Shown piece by piece: positions 10,088-20,328 of a stretch of DNA of 64,000 nucleotides. The notes beneath the pieces were generated by a model, which worked only from the letters and a program-made list of their open reading frames with translations, had not been told where the DNA came from and made no database searches. A program made the position numbers and the translations under genes. Source of the DNA: Pleurodeles waltl. Taxonomy: Eukaryota; Chordata; Amphibia; Caudata; Salamandridae. Each line of letters begins with the position of its first letter. The first letter of the stretch is position 1. The stretch is from assembly GCF_031143425.1 (NCBI RefSeq), contig NC_090445.1, positions 1,192,788,691 through 1,192,852,690 of the forward strand, given 5' to 3'.

Positions 10088-11057
10088 TGTATTGCTACAT
10101 GCACTACGTGCAAGGTAAACAGTGGTGCAGGGTGTGGACCATTGGCCTCTGCTTCCATTGGCCTTCGCTTCCATTTTGGTTCACAACTCCATTTTGTCGA
10201 GTCTGGTTCTGTGCGTAAGGCACTGTTCTGTGTTTTTCCACAAGCTTCGGCAAGCCGCAGGGTGGGGTGTTTTACTGCTCAACTTCGCTCCATCTGCCTG
10301 ATACGATGGGCGCTATTTACATTCCACGAGCTATCAGTTAGAACAACAGGGGGATGCGCCTGTACTCAAGGAGGAATGCAAGCTTCACCTTGGAGCCCTC
10401 TTCTGGGAACTTGGCCCGTTCCGATGGGGACGTCTCGAAGGGTGAACAAGGTACTGCCGATTGCACAATTTGTAAAGGAGGGGGTCTTTTTCTAGAAAAG
10501 ACTCCTGGGCGTTAGTAAATACTATAAAGGTTGGAGGCCTGGATGGACCGGTTTAGGAACTCTCTTCTGGGTTGGACGCAACGCCAGGAGGACTGATTGT
10601 CCCGAAGGAGGCTCCCTGTGCCAGCCGATTTGGGTTCCCCGGCTTTGTGTACGGCGGAGGGATGCAGACGCTCTTTTCAGTGAAGCTTTTCAATTTATTA
10701 AGCATTGAAGTATATTGTGTGTGCGTGAGTGATATGCACTTATTCTTGCAGTCATTTTCATGCTATTGAGCATTGAAGTATATTGTGTGCGTGTATTATA
10801 TGCATTTACTCTTGCAGTTATTTTCATGCTATTCTTCATGATATCGCAGAGTGCTTATATTCTCACCATTATTCTCATGTTATTCTCTTGATATATATAT
10901 ATATATTAGTGTGGTTAGTTTTGCCATCTGAGAACTTGCCCCTTAAATAAACTTGATTATTCTACTCACTAAGGTGTCTGAGAGTGATTGCTTTACATTG
11001 TGCCTTAAAATATCCTGAAGTGCATAGTTTTGATATTCTGAAGAGTAAAGCAACACA
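10088..11057 (+). repeat. 3' LTR of ERV-A
   Basis: This is the partner of 2385-3349, with the same TG...CA ends, TATA box at 10523-10529 and poly(A) signal at 10946-10951. The target duplication GGGCC follows at 11058-11062. Confidence 0.95.
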
Positions 11058-11062
11058 GGGCC

Positions 11063-12004
11063 CCCTCTGACTCTCCCTCCTGGGTGGAGTCCACCTGGTC
11101 CTTCCTGATCCCCGGCAGCTCCACCTTCTGCTAACTGCGGTTTTTGCATGTCCCAAGGCTTGTTGGCTGAATCCAAAGACGCAAACCCAACTGCAATCCT
11201 CCTTCCGGTGTGGGACATCACCTGCATCCTCAAGGAACTCAACTTCATCTTCTTGGGTGCAGTGACTCTCCTTCTTCACCGTCGACTCACCTCTTGCACC
11301 TTAAGTCTGCTGGATGGGGGCTCATGCCCTTCCTGGACTATGCTGTGCTCCTTGGACTTGGTCCCATTCTTCCACAGGTCCAGGAATCCACTGTTGGTGT
11401 CTTGCAGCTCTTCTGGGTTTTGCATTCTTCTTCTTCCCTTCTCTGTGTGTGATCTGGGAACTTACCGTGATTTACTCCTGCTTTCCTGGTCACTGGGGTG
11501 GGTTGTGGTACTTACCTTTGGGCTTTCCTAGTACTTCCAGCTCCCCTCTACACACTACACTTACCTAGGTGGGGGGCCGACTTTTGCATTCCACTTATAC
11601 GATTTGTGCTCCCCCTAGGACTATTTCTCTCTGATTTTCACTAATTGCAGTTTTCTAACTGTTTTTATGCCTATTTCTGCATACTAGTGTATATAATTTG
11701 TGTATTACTTACCTCCTGAAGGAGTATAGCCTCTGTGGTATTTTTGAAATTTGTGTCACCAAAATAAAGTACCTTTATTTTTGTAACTCTGAGTGTTTTC
11801 TTTCATGTGTGTAAGTACTAATTGGGACTACAGTGGTATTGCATGAGCTTTACATGTCTTCTAAATAAGCCTTGGCTTCTCATCCACAGCTACCTCTAGA
11901 GGGCCTGGCTTCTAGACACTGACTACACTATTAAGGGATACCTGGACCTGGTATAAGGTGTAAGTACCATAGGTACCCACTACACACCAGGCCAGCCTCC
12001 TACA
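11063..12004 (-). repeat. Old LTR-like dispersed repeat, copy 2, right part
   Basis: This continues the repeat interrupted by ERV-A and is collinear with about 145-1126. It ends at the same CCAGGCCAGCCTCCTACA boundary and carries the same near-palindromic AAATAAAGTACCTTTATTT segment at about 11762-11780. No conserved coding frame is present. Confidence 0.6.
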
Positions 12005-12177
12005 TACAGTACTTGTTGTTTTAATCTTATAGGTCATAATCTCACCAACCAGAAAACCAAGCAAACTTTCTAATTAGCAAGCAAACCAATATTCTCTTCA
12101 AAGAACACATTTCAAAACCATCAGGTAAACACCTTAACAACTGTTTCCTTAAAAACATCAAATGCAAAAAGAACAGA

Positions 12178-12440
12178 AGCTTGAATCCAGTGGCACAGTA
12201 AGCACAGGTCCCACATCTGGGCATACCCTTCCCACTTAGGGCGACAAAAGAAAAGAGAACAGATGATGGACGGAATGCGGAACAAATGAAACATGCACCC
12301 CCAGTCACAGATCTTTGTTTAATCCATTAGTTGTTTTGCTCCCCATGTCATTTCAGTTTGGACCCAGCCATATGCAAATCAGTCTTGATCCTTCTCCCCA
12401 TGGGAACTATCCAGCCCGAACTGCCAGGCCAGGTCCTCCC
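12178..12440 (-). repeat. Newt Satellite-2-like unit, inverted partial copy
   Basis: The minus strand reads the same sequence as 22480-22735, from the GGAGGACCTGGCCTGG segment through to GCCACTGGATTCAAG. The copy stops just before the hammerhead part. With the plus-strand copy that begins at about 12441 it forms a head-to-head foldback centred near 12430. An octamer (ATGCAAAT on the plus strand) lies at 12372-12379. Confidence 0.7.
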
Positions 12441-12515
12441 TGGGCAGTAGGGTTAAGACTGATTTGCATATGTCTGGGTCCGAACGGGGGTGGTGGGCAA
12501 AAAAACGGATGGATT

Positions 12516-12961
12516 CAGTCGTGGCCTGCGATGCTCAAAAGGGATTGGGTGGTGCAGTGCGTGGCAGAGGGGGAGAATGACAAAAATAAATAATTTTATT
12601 TTAAAAACATACCTGAGTTGCTGCTGCCTCTGCCTCACCTCTCCTTGGTCCTAGTCACAGCAGGCACACGCTGCCAGCCTGCCCTATGGCCCATCTTAAA
12701 GCTGCTTTCATGCTGCTGGCAGCATGAGAGCAGCGTTATGATTGGCCAGGGCATCCTGGCTTGGCGTTCCAAGGTAGACTGGGAGCCTTTTCCTCTATCT
12801 CCAAACCGGCAACACATTGCTGGGTTGGAGAGAGTACAGTGCACATGTGGGTTTGGCCGGCACGAGACGGCCGCCCAAGCACACATGCGCACTGAGGGGA
12901 GTGCAATTGTATTGTATTGTTAAAGGTTTGCAGCTGCTGCTGCTGGCAGGGGGCAACGCTG
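12516..12961. mobile_element. Small non-autonomous hAT-type element
   Basis: An 8-bp duplication GATGGATT (12508-12515 and 12962-12969) flanks 446 bp whose ends read CAGTCGTGGCC and, inverted, CAGCGTTGCCC. The uninterrupted satellite copy at about 22577 (CTGATGGATTAAAC) shows the empty site. An 8-bp duplication and CAG ends fit the hAT superfamily. No transposase is encoded; the frames inside are short. Confidence 0.6.
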
Positions 12962-13115
12962 GATGGATTAAACATCGATCTGTGACTGGTGAAGAATATT
13001 TCATTTGTTCTGTATTTAGTCCATCATCTGTTTTTTTTGCTTTTTTCACCCTAAGTGGGAAGGGTATGCCTTGATGTGGGTCCGGGGTCTATTGCGCCAC
13101 TGGATTAAAGTTAGC

Positions 13116-13152
13116 CTGGCTAAAGAGGGGTGAAACCCCGAAACCAGACTCA
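13116..13152 (+). ncRNA. Degenerate hammerhead ribozyme, truncated by Harbinger 1
   Basis: The type I hammerhead order is visible: stem I CCTGG, then CTAAAGA in place of CTGATGA, stem II GGGG/CCCC, GAAA, a two-pair stem III, and GAC in place of GTC before the cleavage point. Core positions G5 and U7 are changed and the cleavage triplet is changed, so it should be inactive. The Harbinger insertion lies three bases past the former cleavage point. Confidence 0.65.
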
Positions 13153-13172
13153 GGGGGTCATTACAACCCTGG

Positions 13173-14036
13173 CGGACGGTGTTAAAGCTGCGTAAATACC
13201 GCAAACAGGCCGGCGGACAAAAAAAGGGAAATATGACCCTGGCGGTAACCACCAACAAAGACAGCCACTTTAACACACCGCCCGCCACGGCAGTACAGAC
13301 AAGCAGCGTGGCGGTTACCGCCAACAGACAGGCGGGAGACAATGTACCGCCCACACAATTACAATCCGCCACCTTTTCCGGGGCGGATTCACCGTGGATA
13401 AAAACACGGCGGAAACAGCTTTTGCTATGGGAAAACGCTCACCTGAACACATCCCACAAGGAAGGAGGACACCATGGAGCCCGAATTACAAATCCTACCT
13501 GCCCTTGTCTTTCTGCTCCTCTACGACCAACAGCTACGTAGGCGCCGAAGACACCGGTGAGTACTGCACCTACGACACGGGGGAGGCAAAAGTTAGGGGG
13601 ACACCCAACAAACACCCCCTCCCCCACTCTCGCATATTACAACATACACACCAATGCAGTCACAAAAATCATAGTAACAACCCACAATCCCCCCGGAAGA
13701 ATGAAAACACAAAGCGAATTTCGGGCAAACATTGTAATGTGGCAATATACATGTCATACAAAAATATACAGATATATAAATCTCAAAATCACTCTTATTT
13801 ACACATACAATCCGAGAAGTAGTGCAGATATGTACACCACAATGTCCGTGCACCAACAGTCCAAAAATGCATGGGCGAGGCCCACAAACTATGCCTGACC
13901 AAAATCGTAGAGAACACTGCCGGGGAATCAGATAGAAACACTACAGGCACCTCAGGGGGAATGGAAGGGGGGGCACCTCAGCCACATGAATGCGAAGCCA
14001 GATCCACGACGGGGCTCCATGCCCATTGATGTATCC
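13173..14036. other. Harbinger 1 left subterminal region, no gene
   Basis: This holds scattered GGCGG/CCGCC motifs and short inverted repeats typical of Harbinger subterminal DNA, then A/C-rich sequence. I see no supported coding frame. Confidence 0.5.
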
Positions 14037-14520
14037 TGGGGAGTGCAAAGCCACAGTCTCTCAAGTCTCTACAGTGGGTGGGTTGCCGACTGTGCCATCT
14101 TGGGGAGTGCAAAGCCACAGTCTCTCAAGTCTCTACAGTGGGTGGGTTGCCCACTGTCCAATCCTGGGGAGTGCAAAGCCACAGTCTCTCAAGTCTCTAC
14201 AGTGGGTGGGTTGCCCACTGTGCCATCCTGGGGAGTGCAAAGCCACAGTCTCTCAAGTCTCTACAGTGGGTGGGTTGCCCTCTGTGCCATCCTGGGGAGT
14301 GCAAAGCCACAGTCTCTCAAGGCTCTACAGTGGGTGGGTTGCCCACTGTCCAATCCTGGGGAGTGCAAAGCCACAGTCTCTCAAGTCTCTACAGTGGGTG
14401 GGTTGCCCACTGTCCAATCCTGGGGAGCGCAAAGCCACAGTCTCTCAAGTGGATAACAGTGGGTGGGTTGCCCACTGTGCCATCCTGGGGAGTGCAAAGC
14501 CACAGTCTCTCAAGTAGATG
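14037..14520 (+). repeat. Minisatellite, 64-bp unit, about 8 copies
   Basis: The unit starts TGGGGAGTGCAAAGCCACAG and recurs at 14037, 14101, 14165, 14229, 14293, 14357, 14421 and about 14486. Seven spacings are 64 bp or nearly so and the last unit is altered. Because 64 is not a multiple of three, the three open plus-strand frames across it are repeat artefacts. Confidence 0.92.
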
Positions 14521-14666
14521 CAGTTCTCTACTGGTACTGGGTGGGACTGGTGCCCAGACTGGATGAGTCTCCCCGTGAAAGTTCATGTCCTGTCACTGTC
14601 CCAGCTGCACATGGGAGAAGGATGCCTGATGTGGCGGCCTCTTCATTCCTACACGGTGCATGTCCT

Positions 14667-15560
14667 GTTCAGCGGTGCTTTGACATGGCGGTTCAGGACT
14701 GTTCAGCGGTGCTTTGACATGGCGGTTCAGGACTGTTCAGCGGTGCTTTGACATGGCGGTTCTGGACTGTTCAGCAGTGCTTTCACATGGGGGTTCTGGA
14801 CTGTTCAGCGGTGCTTTGCCATGGCGGTCTTTGCCCTGTTCAGCGGTGCTTTGACATGGCGGTTCAGGACTGTTCAGCGGTGCTTTCACATAGCGGTTCT
14901 GGACTGTTCAGCGGTGCTTTGCCATGGCGGTCTTTGCCCTGTTCAGCGGTGCTTTGCCATGGCGGTCTTTGCCCTGTTCAGCGGTGCTTTGACATGGCGG
15001 TTCTGGACTGTTCAGCGGTGCTTTGCTATGGCGGTCTTTGCCCTGTTCAGCGGTGCTTTGACATGGCGGTTCAGGACTGTTCAGCGGTGCTTTGACATGG
15101 CGGTTCTGGACTGTTCAGCGGTGCTTTGCCATGGCGGTCTTTGCCCTGTTCAGCGGTGCTTTGACATGGCGGTTCTGGACTGTTCAGCGGTGCTTTGCCA
15201 TGGCGGTCTTTGCCCTGTTCAGCGGTGCTTTGACATGGCGGTTCAGGACTGTTCAGCGGTGCTTTCATATGGTGGTTCTGGACTGTTCAGCAGTGCTTTG
15301 CCATGGCGGTCTTTGCCCTGTTCAGCGGTGCTTTGACATGGCGGTTCTGGACTGTTCAGCAGTGCTTTGCCATGACGGTCTTTGCCCTGTTCAGCGGTGC
15401 TTTGACATGGCGGTTCATGACTGTTCAGCGGTGCTTTCACATGGCGGTTCTAGACTGTTCAGCGGTGCTTTGCCATGGCGGTCTTTGCCCTGTTCAGCGG
15501 TGCTTTGACATGGCGGTTCTGGACTGTTCAGCGGTGCTTTCACATGGCGGTTCTGATACG
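14667..15560 (+). repeat. Minisatellite, 34-bp unit, about 26 copies
   Basis: The unit is GTTCAGCGGTGCTTTGACAT followed by GGCGGTTCTGGACT. Two variants alternate: GACATGGCGGTTCTGGACT and GCCATGGCGGTCTTTGCCCT. They form a higher-order pattern, which suggests blocks of units were amplified together. The long open frames on both strands follow from the repeat being free of stops and are not taken as genes. Confidence 0.92.
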
Positions 15561-15690
15561 GACATTGGTGTGTGGCATGACGTTCTCTACAATGGGCATT
15601 GGTGGGTGGCATGACGTCCCATCATTGCCCAGCGGGGCTGTGGCATCCGGGGCCCTCCTGGCCTGTGACTCCGGCGGTGGTCTCCTGACC

Positions 15691-15912
15691 AGTAACGATA
15701 CTTGGGCCCTCCTGGGCTGTGACTCCGGTGGTGGTCACCTGACCACTGACGATACTTGGGCCCTCCTGGGCTGTGACTCCGGCGGTGGTCTCCTGACCAC
15801 TGACGATACTTGGGCCCTCCTGGGCTGTGACTCCGGCGGTGGTTTCTGGACCAGTGACGATACTTGGGCCCTCCTGGGCTGTGACTCCGGCGGTGGTCTC
15901 TGGACCAGTGAC
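15691..15912 (-). repeat. 54-bp repeats encoding an 18-residue repeat
   Basis: GATACTTGGG recurs at 15697, 15751, 15805 and 15859, exactly 54 bp apart. On the minus strand this gives an 18-residue repeat of the form PSIVTGPETTAGVTAQEG. It lies in the frame that continues from gene A beyond its TAG. A period divisible by three suggests it once expanded under coding constraint. Confidence 0.75.
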
Positions 15913-16830
15913 GACGGTGCTGGCGGTTGTGTCTGGACCACCGGAAATGATGGCGCACTTCTCCGCTGTGACACTCACAACTGGCTGGGCAGACTTCCTC
16001 TGGACCTTCCCCACCTTTGTTGGAGTTACAGCTGACTCACAAATCCCCTTCGAACCCATGTCACTTGTTGTCCCACCAGGAGTCTTAACACGGTCCCGTC
16101 GGCCACTCTCCAATTTCAGAGCCTTTACAGGGGGTGGGCTGCCAGTGCCTTGGCTCCGGGTCCTACTGCCTGCCCTGGTGGCCGGTGCACTCCACAAACC
16201 TTGAACACGCACCACTGGTATTGGAGGCTTTTTGGCTGAGGCGCTACGACAGGACTGATGAATTGGAGGGGGGGTGGGGGCAAAAAGGTCAATTTGACAT
16301 AGGGACAGTTTCTGACGGACACTGGGATGGGTAGCTGGAGGGGGTCTGGGAGTGGAGGAAGAGGAGGTGGTTGTAGGAGGTGTCACTTTAGGTGTTTTGG
16401 GTGCAGGTACTGGAGGCTGTCGTGAGGTGCATGGATGTTGGGTGAGTGATTGCTGGCGTTTGTGTACTTTGGGAGGGGGCGTCACAGACACACTGGGAGA
16501 GGACACAGGGGACGTGTAAATGGCAGTGGAGGTGGTGAGTGCAGGTGATCCGCTTGTGGTGCTGGGTGTCCTGGAGTGAGTCCTAGTGCCTGTAGATGTG
16601 GTGAATGCAGGTGTGTGTGTAGACGAGACTGGGAGGGAGGAGGGAGAAGAGGAGGAGGGGGACACAGTGGAGACAGTGGATGTTGCTGTGTCTGTATGTG
16701 GGTGAGGCTTTCGTGAGTGCCTGTGGTGTGTGTGGTGCCTATGTTTGCTTGAGCTACTTGTGTGTGTTGACTTGTGTGCATGCTGGTCTGTAGGTGTGCT
16801 TGGGATGGGCTGGGGTACAGGGGATTGGGT

Positions 16831-18355
16831 CTAGGAGGAGGAAGTTGGAGGGGGGAGGCTGGACACAGGGACAATGGCTGCCATCAGTGCTGAGGCCAGA
16901 GATTGCAGGGTTAGCTGAAGGACAGCCTGACCAGAATGAATGCCCTCCAGGAATGCATTACCATGTTGCAACTCTCGTGCTACACCCTGGATGGCATTCA
17001 CAATGGTAGACTGGCCAACAGTGAGTGACCTGAGGAGGTCAATGGCCTCCTCACTGAGGGCAGCTGGGGTGACTGGGGCAGGGCCTGAGGTGCCGGGGGC
17101 GAAGGTGATGCCCACCCTTCTGGGTGAGCGGGCACGGGGCGAACGCTGAGGGGCTGCTGGGAGGGCGGTGCTGGTAGGGGATGTGGCGGCTGTACCTGTA
17201 GAAGTGGGGCGCACAGATGGTGCCGCCACCACAGGGGAGCTCCCATCGGCGGACGAGTCCGTGTCATTGGTTGGTGATCCGGTGGCCGACGTGAAGCTCC
17301 CCTCGCCCTCCGTCCCACTGGTGCATTCAGAGTCTGTGGTGTGGCCCTCCATGGGCATGTGGGATGCAGCTCCCTCGTGCTCCGGTGCCACTGTACCTCC
17401 ACCTGATGATGCTGATGTACAAGAGGACAGGGAGAGCAGGAAAAGGGGGGGAGACAGAAGAAAGAGAGTTTTAGTGCATGGCGGACAAGACAGACGCAGC
17501 AGCCCCCTGCATAACGCCGTGCTCCTGCCCTCTGCACATGCAATTTCTGGGATATTGCCTACATGGCAATGGTGGACATCTGCGCACATGGATGCCACGG
17601 GGCAACTATACCTCAACTTGGCACTCTGCTGAGGTGGGGTTGAGTGCCACATGGCCTACATTACGGAGGGGCCTTGCCTACAGAATTCGCCCTGGCCTAG
17701 GGACACCCACAGCCCACCTCCCCACCCAGACACCTCCACTGCACGCAAAGTCCGCAGAATGAGGTTGTACTCACCCCCTTGTGTCTGCTGTGATGTCCTC
17801 AAGCGCCCATCCAACTCCGGGTAGGCCACCGCCAGGATCCGGAACATCAGGGGGGTCATGGTGCGACGGGCACCCCTCCCACGTTGGGAGGCCATCCCCA
17901 GCTGAGCCTCCGCCGTCTTCTTACTGCAGCGGCAAATGTCCTCCCATCTCTTCCGGCAGTGGGAGACCTGTCTCTGGTGGGCCCCCAGGGTCCGGACCTC
18001 CTTGGCGATGGCACGCCAAATGTCCCTCTTCTGGTGGGTGCTGACCTACATGACATGCACAAGGGAAGAGGAACAGTCATTACCAACTGCACCGTCAATG
18101 TGAGTGGCCCCCTCCCTACTCTGGCCATGTGGCCCATTCATTCACATGCATTAATGTTCTATGTACTCTGCCCCCTTACCTCTTCCACCCAGCCCTCTCC
18201 ACCCAGGCCTAGCCCATCCAACGTGCTCCCTGTGTACTAACCTGTTGGTCTGGAGGACCGTAGAGTAGCGTGTACTGGGGGAGGACCCCATCCACAAGTT
18301 TCTCCAACTCCTGAGCAGTGAAGGCAGGGGCCCTTTCCCCAGATGCAGTAGCCAT
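16831..18355 (-). CDS. Harbinger 1 gene A: MYB/SANT-like accessory protein, three exons
   Basis: Proposed exons on the minus strand are 18355-18242 (114 bp), 18045-17775 (271 bp) and 17411-16831, with GT donors and AG acceptors at each join, and phases that fit. The product would be about 321 residues: a MYB/SANT-like trihelix (FTAQELEKLVDGVLPQ ... IWRAIAKEV ... HCRKRWEDI), a Ser/Thr/Pro-rich middle, and a C-terminal helical segment (EEAIDLLRSLTVGQSTIVNA). Harbinger MYB-like proteins help import the transposase and bind DNA. After the TAG at 16833-16831 the same frame stays open for about 400 codons to 15622, so the stop may be premature; the homologous exon in Harbinger 2 reads through this point. 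The gene is divergent from the transposase. Confidence 0.78.
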
Positions 18356-18823
18356 CGTCGCTTCCAGACCGAGTTCACAGCAGCACTAGCAGTGTAGGTC
18401 CTCTCCTGTCGAAGGTCAGGTATCTAGTGATTGAAGAGATAAAAAATGGTGGTGACATCCGCGGCGATGCGCATCATCACCGCCGGCGCACCTGTTCTTT
18501 GGCTCCTGGGACCCATAGGGTCCAATGTTAACCAATGCAGCATTGCACCGCGGTCTACAACCGCCTACCGCGACGGTGTGCAACACCAGCGCAGTTACCC
18601 CACAATCCCATTGTCCCAGTTTAGAGGTCAGGCAGCCGCCATTTCAGGGGCCCACATGGCTTCATTTACTACTGCGTCACACATAGCTAGGCCTACACTC
18701 AACACACATACAGGAAGGGTTTTGTGTCTGGTGTGGTCTTGTGTGTAACTGTGGGTACATACCTGGAGGAATAGTGACTGGTTCTTTGCTGTTGTCCTTC
18801 GTAGGCACCGTCAGCTGGGACAT
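18356..18823. promoter_or_regulatory. Divergent promoter region between gene A and transposase
   Basis: These 468 bp separate the start codons of two divergent genes, so both promoters or first untranslated exons must lie here. It is rich in GCGG/CCGC motifs. A pyrimidine tract ending TTCGTAG near 18805 could be a splice acceptor for the transposase mRNA. I identified no clear TATA box. Confidence 0.45.
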
Positions 18824-19844
18824 ATGAGAAGATGGCAGAATCCTCCGGTGTACCGACTGCTGGTGGACCTGTTGACAATGGAAGAAAGACATGTCATCGT
18901 CACCTACAGGTTTGACCGTGCCACTATCCAGAAACTATGTACCCAGTTGGAGCCAGACCTGATGTCACCGATCCGCCATCCGACTGGAATCCCCCCTGAC
19001 GTGCAGGTGCTGTCAGTGCTCCATTTCCTTGCAAGTGGATCATTTCAGACAACAGTAGCCATGGCATCAGGGATGTCCCAGCCTATGTTTTCCAAAGTCT
19101 TGTCCAGAGTGTTGTCTGCCCTGCTGAAACACGTAAGGAGATACATCATATTCCCTCAGGTGGAGGATTTACCTACAGTGAAAGGTGACTTCTATGCCCT
19201 TGGACATATCCCCAACGTCATAGGTGCCATTGATGGGACCCATGTAGCTCTGGTCGCCCCTGCAGGAGTGAACAGGTGTACAGGAACAGGAAGAGTTATC
19301 ATTCCATGAATGTCCAGATGGTCTGTTTGGCAGACCAGTACATCTCGCAGGTAAATGCTATGTTCCCTGGCTCTGTGCATGACGCCTACATCCTGCGCAA
19401 TGCGCGATCCCTGATATGATGGGTCAACTCCAGAGGCACCGTGTATGGCTATTGGGGGACTCTGGTTACCCCAACCTTTCCTGGCTATTGACCCCAGTGA
19501 GGAATCCCAGGACCAGGGCAGAGGAACGGTACAATGATGGCCATGGGCGGACTAGGAGGGTTATCAAACGCACCTTCGGCCTCCTTAAGGCCAGGTTCAG
19601 GTGCCTCCATATGACAGGTGAATCCCTATTCTACTCACCGAAGAAGGTGTGCAACATCATCGTCGCCTGCTCCATGCTCCATAATTTGGCATTGCGACGC
19701 CAGGTGCATTTTCTGCAGGAGGATGATCCAGATGACGGTGTTGTAGCAGCTGAGGAGCCTGTGGAGCCTGTGGACAGTGATGAGGATGAAGCTGAGGAAG
19801 AAGAAAATGACAACAGGGAGTCAGTCATACAGCAATATTTCTAG
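18824..19844 (+). pseudogene. Harbinger 1 DDE transposase, frameshifted
   Basis: This is the nuclease that would cut and join the element ends. The first part (18824 to about 19270) contains the N-terminal helical domain and the first catalytic Asp in GAIDGTHVAL. The frame then shifts near 19274 (VYRNRKSYHSMN in another frame) and again near 19408. The last part (19416-19844) has the second Asp in GDSGYPN, but the third catalytic position reads VIKRTFGLLK, with Lys where the other copies have Glu. The C terminus is acidic. With two frameshifts and a lost catalytic residue the copy is dead. It reads convergently toward gene B. Confidence 0.9.
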
Positions 19845-20328
19845 TGACACACAGGTGAGAACATTTTCTGGTTTGACATTACATTAACTTTCACACGTCT
19901 ACCTCTATCCTGTACCTACATTTCACTCACTATTTGTTAATTGAGTTGTACCCTTCCATTTCAGTTTCACAAGTGTGGTAACCTACGTGTCAACTGCTTG
20001 CATCCTTAGGGGCTTGTGATGTTTGACATAGGTATGTTAGCCTTACAATGAGTAACCCATTATGACACTGTGATTGATAATACAAAGTACCAAATCATAG
20101 ACTGACTCCAGATTTTTGGGTGTTTCAAGGGTGTTTATTTAAGTGCTCATAAAATGTTGGGGGGTTGTAAAATGGTGATGGTTGAGGGTGGAGGAATGTC
20201 CATGGCAGAGTCCAGTCTATTAGTTTCACAGGTGCACTGGCCATCTGGGCTTTGGAAGTGGAGCTGGGGCAGTTCAAATATGGACAGGGTAACAAAGTGG
20301 GACAGTGGGGGGGACAATCAGGGTGGTC
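19845..20328. other. Convergent intergenic region of Harbinger 1
   Basis: This lies between the ends of the transposase (plus) and gene B (minus) and presumably holds both 3' untranslated regions. No gene is supported. Confidence 0.5.

Larger units (their letters stand above)
2385..11057 (+). mobile_element. ERV-A: ERV-L-like (class III) endogenous retrovirus with dUTPase and env
   Basis: This is a nearly full-length provirus: 5' LTR, primer site, gag, pro-pol, env, polypurine tract and 3' LTR, flanked by a perfect 5-bp duplication GGGCC at 2380-2384 and 11058-11062. The LTRs start TG and end CA and differ at about 15 positions in 965, so the insertion is fairly recent relative to the repeat it interrupts. 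The reverse transcriptase character, the dUTPase inside the 3' part of pol and a tRNA-Ser primer site all point to the class III ERV-L/ERV-S group. The env is of gamma type with a CX6CC motif. The stops in gag and env mean the copy is defective, although pol is open throughout. Confidence 0.93.
12441..13152 (+). repeat. Newt Satellite-2-like unit, plus copy (interrupted)
   Basis: This plus-strand unit includes ATTTGCAT at 12462-12469, is interrupted by a small element at 12516-12961, resumes at 12962 and runs through a degenerate hammerhead to 13152. There a Harbinger transposon interrupts it. The unit continues at 22453. Newt Satellite 2 is known as a roughly 330-bp repeat with an snRNA-type promoter (octamer element) and a self-cleaving hammerhead; the features here agree with that. 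Confidence 0.72.

Noticed and set aside
14037..15560. CRISPR-like array
   Set aside because: The units are contiguous with no unique spacers, and the genomic context is vertebrate.
13986..15614. Many long overlapping ORFs on both strands
   Set aside because: They run through 64-bp and 34-bp tandem arrays whose units lack stops. The same peptide appears in several frames, which is a repeat artefact.
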